Shown piece after piece: positions 27,053 through 35,220 of a stretch of DNA of 64,000 nucleotides; the first letter of the stretch is position 1, and every line of letters starts with the position of its first letter. This DNA is from Verrucomicrobiota bacterium (GTDB lineage: Bacteria; Verrucomicrobiota; Verrucomicrobiia; Limisphaerales; JACRJZ01), in assembly GCA_016219875.1 (NCBI GenBank), contig JACRJZ010000140.1, forward strand, positions 39,810-103,809. Reading direction: 5' to 3'. The notes beneath the pieces were generated by a model. It was not told the origin of the DNA. It ran no database searches and saw only the letters and a program-made list of their open reading frames with translations. A program made the translations under genes and the position numbers.

Positions 27053-28297
27053 ATGAAAGCCACGACTTTTCCGGCCGTGTTACAGATCGTACGTCATCTG
27101 CGATTATCGTGGCTTGGTGGCCTTCACTGGCTGCTTTTCGGAAAAAGTGCGCGACCTGCTACAGCAAAGCCTGAGCGGATAGTGATTGTGCGCTTTTCCG
27201 CACTCGGCGATTTCATTTTGGCGATCCCAAGCATCTGGAAACTAAGGTTGTCGTTTCCGCATGCAAAGATCCTGCTTCTGACGGCAGTCTCAAGACAGCG
27301 GGCAGTGCAGGAATTAACATTAAGATATACCTCAACCTCGCATCATCATCCATGGGTCGATTTTGTTCACCCTTCACTGGTTGATCAAGTTGTTTCGATA
27401 GGCTCGCTTTCCTTAAGATCTCTTTATGTCCATATTGCTCCACATATTGTTGCATTCAAACCAGACTTAACGTTGCTACTGCCGCAGCAGAATGGTGGCA
27501 CTGTACAGTCAGTGACCTTGAAATTCCTTTTCCTAAAGCTCCTGGGAGTAAGATGCCCTGTCCTCGGCTGGCGCAGCGGGAATGGCCCGCTGTTTCGAAA
27601 ATGGCTATATAGGCAGGATCAGGTAGAACATGGGGTGATGGCACCGCTCAAGGCCGTGAATGAGGCAAATCCGGTTGGCACCATAGACGAAGCTGATATC
27701 ACATTCCCACTAGACATACCCCGTGATGATGCTCGATGGAGCAGTGATGTATTGAGTCGCGCGGGATGTGAAGGCAAGGATATAGTGGCCATTGCACCGG
27801 GTTCCATCCAACCTCACAAGCAATGGCCATTGCGAAACTTCGTTGCGTTATGTCAGCATCTCCAAAGATGTCATAATGTCTATCTGGTAATTGTCGGCAC
27901 GGGAGATACTCGCGAGAGCGGAAACATTATCACAGGTGCATTAGGCGGCAACGCATTAAACCTTTGTGGAGAAACCAGCATCTCCAAGCTCGCTGCACTT
28001 CTCCAAAGATGCACGCTCATGGTTGGCAATGACGGTGGTTCTATGCATTTGGCTGCTGCGGTAGGTTGCAGATGCGTTAGCATAATGTCTGGTATTGAAT
28101 ATCCCGGCTCCGTGGAACCGTGGGGAAACAAAGCATGGTCAGTCAGAGCGCAGGTCGATTGCGCCCCTTGCTATTCGTTTACATGTTGTCCAAAGGGGCA
28201 TAACAAATGCTTGACATCGATTGGAGTAAATGAAGTGTTGAGGAAGTGCATCCTGGCGCTGGAGTCGATCAGACATGCTGCGCATGGAGGTCAGTAA
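27053..28297 (+). CDS. Family 9 (heptosyltransferase-like) glycosyltransferase
   Basis: The protein is 414 aa. The GT9 N-terminal strand is RIVIVRFSALGDFILAIPSIWKLR. The C-terminal nucleotide-binding domain contains IVAIAPGSIQPHKQWPLRNFV, and the signature LMVGNDGGSMHLAAAVGCRCVSIMSG matches GT9 (x-N-D-T/G-G-x-x-H-x-A-A). Four Cys near the end (DCAPCYSFTCCPKGHNKC) resemble the C-rich tail of other GT9 proteins. It adds heptose or a similar sugar to lipid or polysaccharide acceptors. Low GC and irregular codon use suggest recent acquisition. Confidence 0.88.
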   Translation: MKATTFPAVLQIVRHLRLSWLGGLHWLLFGKSARPATAKPERIVIVRFSALGDFILAIPSIWKLRLSFPHAKILLLTAVSRQRAVQELTLRYTSTSHHHPWVDFVHPSLVDQVVSIGSLSLRSLYVHIAPHIVAFKPDLTLLLPQQNGGTVQSVTLKFLFLKLLGVRCPVLGWRSGNGPLFRKWLYRQDQVEHGVMAPLKAVNEANPVGTIDEADITFPLDIPRDDARWSSDVLSRAGCEGKDIVAIAPGSIQPHKQWPLRNFVALCQHLQRCHNVYLVIVGTGDTRESGNIITGALGGNALNLCGETSISKLAALLQRCTLMVGNDGGSMHLAAAVGCRCVSIMSGIEYPGSVEPWGNKAWSVRAQVDCAPCYSFTCCPKGHNKCLTSIGVNEVLRKCILALESIRHAAHGGQ

Positions 28298-28544
28298 GCT
28301 GGCTGCGGTGTCAAACCATTTCCTTACACTTGCCAGCTAATTAGTAAGAGACTGCTCCAGAACTCGACCGATCATAAAACCGGGCCTGCAAAACACATTT
28401 CTCTTGGTTGGAGCTTGGGGAAGGACGCGCGTCTTTGTGCGTCGCTTCGGATGGGCTATGGGGCACTGTTTGCTCATGTTCTGCCTAAGGTGCTAGAAAT
28501 ACATCGTTAAATGAAGCTCATGCTGCCAAAAATACGAATCAAGC

Positions 28545-29183
28545 ATGCAATCAATACGTTTCTTCAGGGCGCTGCGAAACATAAAGGCCGCGATCGAATA
28601 TCCGCTTTGGGTCGCGGCGCGAAAGCCAGCACCGGACAATCACCATTTTAAAGTCCAGAGAATAAGAAGAATCGGGCGTGAATTTAATTGCCGGTCTTTT
28701 ATCGAAACCGGGACTTTTTTTGGGCAAACGTTGGCAGCAGTGAGTAATCAGTTTGAAAAATGCCTGTCTGTCGAACTGTTGGAGACACTGTATGAGGGTA
28801 ATCGAAGATCGTTTGCCCGTAAGGGGAGCGTCACCGTCTTCCATGGAGATAGCGGGAGCGTGCTGGGGGATATGATTGATCAATCGAGTGGGCGCATATT
28901 ATTTTGGCTTGACGGGCACTTTAGTGGCGGGATAACCGGGCATGGGAGTGAGGTCACGCCAATAATGACCGAGTTGAATAGCATCAGAACGAAGGGAAGA
29001 AAGGATGATTGCATTTTGATAGACGACCTCCGTCTTTTTGTTGGGACAATGGGATATCCGACATTGGAAACCGTAAAACAGGGCATTTACGCTATCTCTC
29101 CTGACTACGAGGTATTTACGGATGGAGACTGCCTTGTTGCTTTGCCAGCCAGTGAATTGCCGTTCCCGAGTGGCCGCTGCTAA
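28545..29183 (+). CDS. Hypothetical protein with methyltransferase-like Rossmann pattern
   Basis: The protein is 212 aa. FIETGTFFGQTLAAVSNQFEKCLSVELLETLYEGNRR reads like motif I and post-I of class I SAM methyltransferases (E-x-G-x-x-x-G-x-T, then an acidic residue after the second strand). ILFWLDGHFSGGITGHG and CILIDDLRLFVG follow. Similar short proteins occur in glycan clusters and are annotated only as hypothetical or FkbM-like. It may methylate a sugar, but this is not proven. The gene is AT-rich and stands alone in a long spacer. Confidence 0.6.
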   Translation: MQSIRFFRALRNIKAAIEYPLWVAARKPAPDNHHFKVQRIRRIGREFNCRSFIETGTFFGQTLAAVSNQFEKCLSVELLETLYEGNRRSFARKGSVTVFHGDSGSVLGDMIDQSSGRILFWLDGHFSGGITGHGSEVTPIMTELNSIRTKGRKDDCILIDDLRLFVGTMGYPTLETVKQGIYAISPDYEVFTDGDCLVALPASELPFPSGRC

Positions 29184-29538
29184 TGTTCCTCGGGATACAT
29201 ACTGATTTCTCCATGTAGGAGATCGGAAGTTTGTGCGCATCGCTATTGTGAAAACCTAGAGTCGGTTTCATAAGTCCCAGACCGCATCGCAAATGGTTGA
29301 TAATCAATGGTCGTTTTATCGGATTTGGACTTATGAAACCACTTCTAGTAAGAGTGGATTATTTGCACGAGATTATGCGCAAGTATTTATGACACTCCGA
29401 ATCTCAGAGATCGGGAGGGGACCAGGAAACCATGATTTCAGCGACTCCGGACGACTGCCGCACAACTGTAATTGAACTTGTTTGGGTGTTTGCGTTTCAC
29501 GAGGAGAACGAACTCCTGCAAGCGGAGAATACTCGATT
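29184..29538. repeat. Spacer with a 93-bp MITE-like inverted-repeat element
   Basis: The 355-base gap holds one clear structure at 29256-29348. Arms of 22 bases match at 19 positions, including a perfect GGTTTCATAAGTCC / GGACTTATGAAACC core, and both outer ends begin CTAGA. The interior is about 49 bases and has no ORF. This resembles a miniature inverted-repeat transposable element. The rest of the spacer holds no recognisable feature. Confidence 0.6.
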
Positions 29539-30771
29539 GTGAGGTTCTGGTTGTTGGATCCATGGGATGCCCTTCCTGGGGAAATCGGCTATGAGCGCGG
29601 ACTGAATGTCGCCCGTGCTTTGGCGGAGGAAGGGCATGAAGTGGTGTGGTGGCAGTCAAGTTTTTCTCACGCGGAAAAGAGGTTTCGAGCAAAACAGTTC
29701 TGTTCGATCTCGCTCGCTCGCGGCCTGACGGTTTTTCTTCTACCCACTCGTGCTTATGATTCCAATGTCTCCTTGGCGCGCCTGGTTAGCATCGCCGGCT
29801 ATGTCTGGCAGTTCATGTACAAGCAGCGCGGGCAGGCGCGACCTGACGCCATCATGGTATCAGGGCCGATTTTCTTCTTAGAGCCGGTTCTATTATACCT
29901 AAGGTTGCGGGAACACATCCCGATTGTTTTTGAATTCCGCGACTTGTGGCCGGAAAGTATTATTAATGCGGCCAGTGGGGTACAGCGGCTGGCACGACAG
30001 GTTGCATTCGCCGGCTTCCGGCTTTTGCGGCAACTGCTGCTTCATTGGTGTGATGGGATCGTGGGATTGAATGCCAGTTACCTTGCGCTCGCACGGAGGG
30101 AGGCCGGCGTACGGTCCCGGGCTCGTTTCGCCGTGGCTTACCCCTCGCCTGAAATGCCGACGTTTCGGATCGGGCCGCCGCTCAGGAAGCCGGTCGGAGA
30201 GACTTGGATCGTTTCCTCGGGCGCACTCGGTGTGAGCCATGACTACGACACGTTGCTGGAAGTCGCTGCCCTTTTGAGAGAACGTCGCCACGATCTACGG
30301 TTCCTCATCACAGGTTCTGGCCAGCAGGCTGCCAACATCCGTCGAAACATAAGCGAAAGAGAACTCACCAACGTGAGTTTTCTCGGCGCATTACCCTCGG
30401 CACAATTCCACGCGCTGCTCCACGAGTGTGACCTCGGCTTGGCACTTTATCGCCGTTTCTCGACGGTGGTCTTTCCGACAAAGATCGTCGATTACTTACT
30501 GGCAGGCTTGGGTGTGGTGACATCAATCCAAGGGGAAGTTGCGCAGGTGCTTGTGCAAGCACATGCTGGATTTTTTACCGGTCCGGAAGACCCCGTCGAG
30601 TTGGCTGAATTGCTGGACCGGCTGACGGGCTGCATGGGTCAGCTCGCCATACTGAAGCAGAACGCCGGTACGCTCGCCCGCCGCTTTGAGCACGACCGGC
30701 AAATTGCCGTCATTACCGATATGCTCGTTCAGGTCGCGCACGCAAGGCACGTGCCTGGTGCCAGCGCATGA
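29539..30771 (+). CDS. Family 4 glycosyltransferase
   Basis: The protein is 410 aa from GTG 29539, with GGAG 12 bases upstream; the frame is open further back but not convincing. The N-terminal domain starts WLLDPWDALPGEIGYERGLNVARALAEEGHEVVWW, typical of GT4 (glycogen-synthase-like GT-B). IVFEFRDLWPES is a family motif. The C-terminal donor-binding domain contains DLRFLITGSGQQAANIRRNI and the E-x(7)-E-like ALYRRFSTVVFPTKIVDYLLAGLGVV. It probably transfers a hexose to the growing repeat unit. Confidence 0.85.
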   Translation: MRFWLLDPWDALPGEIGYERGLNVARALAEEGHEVVWWQSSFSHAEKRFRAKQFCSISLARGLTVFLLPTRAYDSNVSLARLVSIAGYVWQFMYKQRGQARPDAIMVSGPIFFLEPVLLYLRLREHIPIVFEFRDLWPESIINAASGVQRLARQVAFAGFRLLRQLLLHWCDGIVGLNASYLALARREAGVRSRARFAVAYPSPEMPTFRIGPPLRKPVGETWIVSSGALGVSHDYDTLLEVAALLRERRHDLRFLITGSGQQAANIRRNISERELTNVSFLGALPSAQFHALLHECDLGLALYRRFSTVVFPTKIVDYLLAGLGVVTSIQGEVAQVLVQAHAGFFTGPEDPVELAELLDRLTGCMGQLAILKQNAGTLARRFEHDRQIAVITDMLVQVAHARHVPGASA

Positions 30772-31046
30772 GATCGTATTGACGCTACGCATCAGCGCCT
30801 CGTGCCAATAGGTAATTGTCGGTGCCGGTTTGACCGTCGTTGGCGCAATGGGGTGCGGACTTCGGACTTCTCCGGAAATCGGAAAATACAGCCACTCTGT
30901 GCCATGGCAAAGGAGGATTCTTTGCTTTCGCGGAACTCACATCGGTGCCAGCGTTCCTGTCGAGAGACACTCTCATTGGCGAGAAAGCTGCACCCGTAGT
31001 TGGCGCTTGGCTTCGAGTAAGTGTTGCCTGTCCGTAGAAGCTGAGT

Positions 31047-31706
31047 ATGCACATTGTTGAAAAGCTGTACCGGTCACCATGTGGACAGGTGATGTCCCTG
31101 TTGGCGCGGCTCTTGTGCCAGTTTCACAAGCCGCTCATGTTGTACGGCTATACGGACCCGGCGACGAAGAGTTTCCAGAAGTATGTCCGGATGAGCAGCA
31201 CCGTCACAATTGTTCAGGCGGGGAAGCTTTCCATCGGAGATCATGTTTGGATTTGGCACCACAGCATCCTCGATGCCACGGGTGGGCTGGAAATCGGAGA
31301 AGGCTGCCAGATTGGAGCGTGGGTGGGGCTGTTTACGCACGGCAGCAATAACTCGATCCGGTTGTTGGGTCGGCGTTTTGTGGATATTCCCAATGCGGAA
31401 CGACAGGGGTACATTCGCAGCCCCATCAAGATCGGGGCCTATACTTTTATCTCCTCTGGGGCCGTGGTTTTGCCGGGAGTGACGATTGGTAAGGGATGCG
31501 TCATTGGCCCCCATTGCCTCGTTATGAGCGACGTGCCTGACCATGCTGTGATCGTCACTCCTCCCGGGCGAGTGGCCGGGAACACGCTTCAGACGGATGC
31601 GAGGTTGCTGGACAAGGTAGATTTCACGGCTACCTATTATGACCTGCAACTGATTCCACAACTCCGGCAGATGATGAATGAAGTCCGGGCAGCCGAAAAG
31701 AAGTGA
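31047..31706 (+). CDS. Left-handed beta-helix (hexapeptide) acyltransferase
   Basis: The protein is 219 aa. Hexapeptide repeats are visible, for example KLSIGDHVWIWHHSILDATGGLEIGEGCQIGAWV and SPIKIGAYTFISSGAVVLPGVTIGKGCVIGPHCLV. The catalytic His is probably in WIWHHSIL, with the loop GLFTHGSNNS. The C-terminal helix (YYDLQLIPQLRQMMNEVRAAEKK) is basic. It likely acetylates a sugar of the exopolysaccharide, a common modification encoded in such loci. It is preceded by 275 bases without a gene and followed by a GNAT gene. Confidence 0.88.
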   Translation: MHIVEKLYRSPCGQVMSLLARLLCQFHKPLMLYGYTDPATKSFQKYVRMSSTVTIVQAGKLSIGDHVWIWHHSILDATGGLEIGEGCQIGAWVGLFTHGSNNSIRLLGRRFVDIPNAERQGYIRSPIKIGAYTFISSGAVVLPGVTIGKGCVIGPHCLVMSDVPDHAVIVTPPGRVAGNTLQTDARLLDKVDFTATYYDLQLIPQLRQMMNEVRAAEKK

Positions 31707-31833
31707 GGAACCTACGATGAGCACGTACTACTGTAGCCGCTTGGCCGCCTGTGGGGCCTGCTTCCCTGAGCATAGGGTCAAAAACAGTGATCTGAACCAG
31801 TTTCCTGCCTCGGCCCTCCGTTGATTGAGCAAA

Positions 31834-32538
31834 ATGCCGAGCTCCGTGGCGCGGGAACGTGAGCCGGTGTTTTGGCTTATGATGACGGGTTCTTTAAGGA
31901 CTGAAGTGAGGACACATTGCCACCTGGAGATGCTTGCTCGACGGCACATCGACGAGGTTGTTCGTATCCATCTTCAGAGCTTTCCTAGTTTTTTTCTGAG
32001 CTTTCTCGGATCGCGCTTTTTGCGTGAGTTTTACAGTTCGTTTCTGGTGGATCCCACTGGTGTCGGTTACGTGGTGATCGACGATGATGGGAAGGTGGTG
32101 GGGGCCGTAGTGGGACCAGTTGACCCAAGGGGATACTTCCAGAGGCTCCTCAAGCATCGATGGTGGGCATTCTGTGTGGCCAGCATCGGTGCCGTCCTGC
32201 GAAGACCGACGATCATCCCTCGCCTGTGGCAGGCCTTGTTCTACCGGGGGGAGTCGCCGGGCGGGGCCGGCAGGGCTTTGCTGAGTTCAATCGCGGTCGC
32301 CCCTGCAGCACAGGGGTGCGGCGCAGGGCGTTTGCTGGTACAGGCATGGCTGGCGGAGGCATGGCGACGCGGGGCCTCTGGCGCCTATTTGACTACCGAC
32401 ACCGAGGCAAATGAAGCGGTCAACCGATTCTACTGTGGACTTGGCTGGGCTCTGGAGACGTCGTATGTGACACGGGAGGGTCGTCGGATGAACCGCTACA
32501 TTTTTGACTTTCCTCCGCTGCCAAAGAATTCCGGTTGA
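31834..32538 (+). CDS. GNAT-family N-acetyltransferase
   Basis: The protein is 234 aa from ATG 31834; TTG 31825 and later ATGs are alternatives. The acetyl-CoA-binding motif is in SIAVAPAAQGCGAGRLLVQAWLAEA (Q/R-x-x-G-x-G/A) followed by GASGAYLTTDTEANEAVNRFYCGLGW, a classic GNAT motif A-B arrangement. Members of this type act on glycan or lipid-sugar intermediates. The sugar-transferase gene begins at TTG 32535, overlapping the stop TGA, so the pair is probably translationally coupled. Confidence 0.82.
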   Translation: MPSSVAREREPVFWLMMTGSLRTEVRTHCHLEMLARRHIDEVVRIHLQSFPSFFLSFLGSRFLREFYSSFLVDPTGVGYVVIDDDGKVVGAVVGPVDPRGYFQRLLKHRWWAFCVASIGAVLRRPTIIPRLWQALFYRGESPGGAGRALLSSIAVAPAAQGCGAGRLLVQAWLAEAWRRGASGAYLTTDTEANEAVNRFYCGLGWALETSYVTREGRRMNRYIFDFPPLPKNSG

Positions 32539-33176
32539 AGCGCATCCTTGATTTCACTGCAGCTCTCGGCGGATTGATCCTCCTGCTGCCGCTGATGTTG
32601 GGTCTGGGTGTGGCGGTGGCCTTGTCGAGCGGCTTTCCGGTTCTTTTCCGACAAGACCGGGTGGGACAATATGGACTTGGATTCACTTTGCTGAAGTTCC
32701 GTACAATGGACGCAATCCAAAGCGCCGAGAAAGGGACATTCGACGCCGGCAACACGCGGCGTGTGACAACCATCGGCCGATTCTTGCGCCGGACCAAGTT
32801 GGACGAACTACCGCAGCTCTGGAATGTCGTGAAAGGCGAGATGTCACTCGTTGGTCCCCGCCCGGAGGTTCGTAAGTGGGTTGAAGCTTATCCGAAGTGC
32901 TGGGCAGTTGTTCATTCCGTCCTGCCAGGCATCACAGATCCTGCCAGCATTCGGTTCCGGGATGAGGAAAAGATTCTTGCCCGTTCCTCCGATCCTGAGC
33001 GAACCTACCGCGAGGAAATCCTACCCCAGAAGCTTTCCCTCTACGAGGAGTACGTCCGCACGCAGTCCTTCTGGGGAGACATCACCATTATCTTCAAGAC
33101 CCTCTGGGTGGTCGTCCATGGCCAAGAGCAAGGCGCAAAGTGCAAAGCGCAAGCAGCGAAGGGCAAGATAGTATGA
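32535..33176 (+). CDS. Undecaprenyl-phosphate sugar-phosphate transferase (initiating)
   Basis: The protein is 213 aa. One N-terminal transmembrane segment (ALGGLILLLPLMLGLGVAVALSSG) is followed by the bacterial sugar transferase domain: LFRQDRVGQ, LLKFRTMD, and TKLDELPQLWNVVKGEMSLVGPRPE with the conserved DE/P block. It attaches the first sugar phosphate to undecaprenyl phosphate and so starts repeat-unit assembly. The C-terminal tail (about residues 196-213, QEQGAKCKAQAAKGKI) is encoded by a 7-bp repeat array and is probably disordered. The stop overlaps the next ATG. Confidence 0.92.
   Translation: MKRILDFTAALGGLILLLPLMLGLGVAVALSSGFPVLFRQDRVGQYGLGFTLLKFRTMDAIQSAEKGTFDAGNTRRVTTIGRFLRRTKLDELPQLWNVVKGEMSLVGPRPEVRKWVEAYPKCWAVVHSVLPGITDPASIRFRDEEKILARSSDPERTYREEILPQKLSLYEEYVRTQSFWGDITIIFKTLWVVVHGQEQGAKCKAQAAKGKIV
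33121..33169 (+). repeat. Purine-rich 7-bp array encoding the sugar-transferase tail
   Basis: Seven in-phase 7-bp units (GCCAAGA, GCAAGGC, GCAAAGT and similar) form the end of the coding sequence. They are the complement of the CTTTGCC/CTTCGCT class found in spacers, so this array has the opposite polarity. Confidence 0.85.
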
Positions 33177-33532
33177 ATGAAAGAGCGCACTGGCGGCTTG
33201 AAGATTTGGAGATTTGGCGCTTATCCTTGGAACTGGCAGTGCGGTTTGATGTGGTTGCTGAGGTGCTTGAAAAGCGAAAACTGTATCGTTATGCAGAGCA
33301 ACTGCGCGGGGCTGGTTTGTCACTGTCCAACAACATCGCCGAAGGTAGTGGCAGTGTACACCGGTAGGAATTCATCCAGTTTCTGAACATCGCCCGCCGC
33401 TCGCTGTTCGAGGATGTCTCTATGCTGTTTATGTTCGAGAGGCTTAAATTATTACAGGCAGAAGTGACCGAATTGGTTAACGCCTGTGACGAACTTAGCC
33501 GCAAGATCACCAACTTTTCACGAACCATCTGA
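33173..33532 (+). pseudogene. Four-helix-bundle protein gene (23S rRNA-intervening-sequence type) with internal stop
   Basis: From ATG 33173 the frame reads WRLEDLEIWRLSLELAVRFD...KLYRYAEQLRGAGLSLSNNIAEGSG, then meets TAG at 33365-33367 after 64 codons. It continues in the same frame (EFIQFLNIARRSLFEDVSML to SRKITNFSRTI) to the TGA at 33530. The intact paralogue at 36212-36568 has Ser-Thr-Glu at the equivalent position, so the TAG truncates a normal 119-aa protein. The family is widespread in intervening sequences and genomic islands; function unclear. Confidence 0.75.
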
Positions 33533-33582
33533 GCGGAATGTCCTCGCGCTTCCCCCTTTGCGCTGCGCATTCTTCGCCCCCC

Positions 33583-34896
33583 ATGAAGATCCCCTTCGCC
33601 AAGATTGACTGTTCAGGAAACGAGCAGCGCTATGTGCGGGAGGTGATCGAAAGCGGTTGGCTGACTACTGCCGGTCGCGCTCTGGAATTTGAGCAGCGCT
33701 TTGCTGAGGCGGTGGGAACAAGACATGCCTGTGCGGTGAACTCTTGCACTGCGGCCCTTCATTTGGGCTTGGAAGCCTTGGGCATCGGACCGGGCGACAA
33801 AGTCATTGTCCCAACCCTAACCTTCACGGCCACCGCCGAAGTGGTGCGGTATCTGGGGGCCGATCCCGTGTTTGTCGACGTCGATTATGCCACGCGCTTA
33901 GTGACGTCGGAGATAGTGGCGGACGCCCTACACCAGCATCCAGAAGCCAAAGCGGTCATGGTGGTCCATTTTGGCGGCCAGCCGGCGCAGATGACGGCGG
34001 TTGGTAAGAAGATAGACCCAAGCAATTCCGAATTCCGAATTCCGAATCCCGAATTGGAGTGTTCCGCCAACGACCCCACAGTCCACGGTCTTCCGTCCTC
34101 GTCCGACCCTCAACCCTCAACCCTCAACCCTCAGCCTGTTCGGGTGCCAGGAATAATGGATGTCTGCCGCGCTCACGGAGTTCGCGTGGTGGAGGATGCC
34201 GCCCATGCGTTTCCCGCACGCTGGGGAGGGCGGATGATCGGAAGCATCGGGGACATCACCTGCTTCAGCTTCTACGCCAACAAGACCATCACCACGGCCG
34301 AAGGCGGAATGCTGACCACCGATGACGAGCGCCTGTTCAAGCGTGTCAAAGTGATGCGGTTGCACGGCATTGATCGGGACATCTGGAATCGATTCACCGC
34401 CGAGAAACCCTCATGGGAGTATGACGTTGTCGCGCCTGGGTTCAAGTACAACCTGCCGGATGTCAATGCCGCCATCGGGCTGGCGCAGTTAGAGCGGGCT
34501 GAAGCGATGCGTCGGGTCCGGCAGCACTGCGTGGAGTATTACCTCGACCATCTTGCGGGCATTGACTGTCTTGACCTGCCCGTGAATCGGGTGCCGTGGA
34601 CCGACCATGCCTGCCATCTCTTTCCATTGGTAGTCAAGCCGGAGGCGCCTGTCAACCGGAACCGGTTGATCGAGTTGCTTTTTGAACGCGGAATAGGAAC
34701 CTCGGTTCACTACAAGCCCCTGCATCGGATGACCTATTATCGAGAGCGTTACCAACTCAACCCTGAGCTATTTCCGAACGCGGAGAGGATCTGGCAGGGC
34801 GCCGTGACGCTGCCTCTCTATCCCAGCTTGACCGAGGAAGATCAGGCCTACGTGGTCGAGGCCGTGAGAGAGCTTTTGGACGGTGGTAGTCAGTAG
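33583..34896 (+). CDS. DegT/DnrJ/EryC1/StrS-family sugar aminotransferase with a repeat-derived insertion
   Basis: The protein is 437 aa from ATG 33583. Landmarks are GWLTTAGRALEFEQRFAEAVGTRHACAVNSCTAALHLGLEALGI, PTLTFTATAEVV, VVEDAAHAFPA and the PLP lysine in SFYANKTITTAEGG (K234). It transfers an amino group from glutamate to a keto sugar nucleotide. Between VVHFGGQPAQM and GIMDVCRAHGVRVVEDAAHA there are about 45 residues where relatives have far fewer; residues 147-186 come from 7-bp repeats. Activity may still be possible because the loop is on the surface. Confidence 0.9.
   Translation: MKIPFAKIDCSGNEQRYVREVIESGWLTTAGRALEFEQRFAEAVGTRHACAVNSCTAALHLGLEALGIGPGDKVIVPTLTFTATAEVVRYLGADPVFVDVDYATRLVTSEIVADALHQHPEAKAVMVVHFGGQPAQMTAVGKKIDPSNSEFRIPNPELECSANDPTVHGLPSSSDPQPSTLNPQPVRVPGIMDVCRAHGVRVVEDAAHAFPARWGGRMIGSIGDITCFSFYANKTITTAEGGMLTTDDERLFKRVKVMRLHGIDRDIWNRFTAEKPSWEYDVVAPGFKYNLPDVNAAIGLAQLERAEAMRRVRQHCVEYYLDHLAGIDCLDLPVNRVPWTDHACHLFPLVVKPEAPVNRNRLIELLFERGIGTSVHYKPLHRMTYYRERYQLNPELFPNAERIWQGAVTLPLYPSLTEEDQAYVVEAVRELLDGGSQ
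34021..34137 (+). repeat. Two 7-bp arrays inserted in-frame in the aminotransferase gene
   Basis: Units ATTCCGA (three copies) and ATCCCGA fill 34025-34052. Units CCCTCAA (three copies) and CCCTCAG fill 34107-34134. The stretch between them looks like degenerate repeat. The insert keeps the frame and encodes low-complexity Ser/Pro/Asn/Gln-rich sequence inside an otherwise conserved enzyme. Confidence 0.85.
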
Positions 34897-35220
34897 TCGG
34901 TGGTCGCTGTTCTGTGGTTTCATGGTTCGGTGGGCCAGCTTACCCGCGAGCCGTCCTTGGGTTTGCGTAATGCGAGCGTCCCCGCCGGCGGGTTCTGGAG
35001 GCGTCCCACCTCCTTGCTCTTTGCCCTTCGCCCCCAGCGCCTTTCCCAGCGCGCGCCCAAAGCCGGTGCCAAAAAGGGCCATTTCGTGCCCAAAGGGGCC
35101 ACGAAACCACGTCTGCCCCCGTCCGCAACGTCTGGAGCGCCGGTTTCCAACTGGCCGGGCTCGTCCTCGCTCCTTCCGCTTGCCGCTTTTGCCCTTTGCT
35201 CTTAGCCCTTCGCCCTTCAG
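34897..35220 (+). repeat. Spacer made largely of degenerate 7-bp repeats
   Basis: The first 50 bases are GGTGGTC/AGTAGTC-class units and the last 60 are CTTTGCC/CCCTTCG-class units running to ATG 35221. The middle is GC-rich with less clear periodicity. No gene is supported. Confidence 0.7.
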
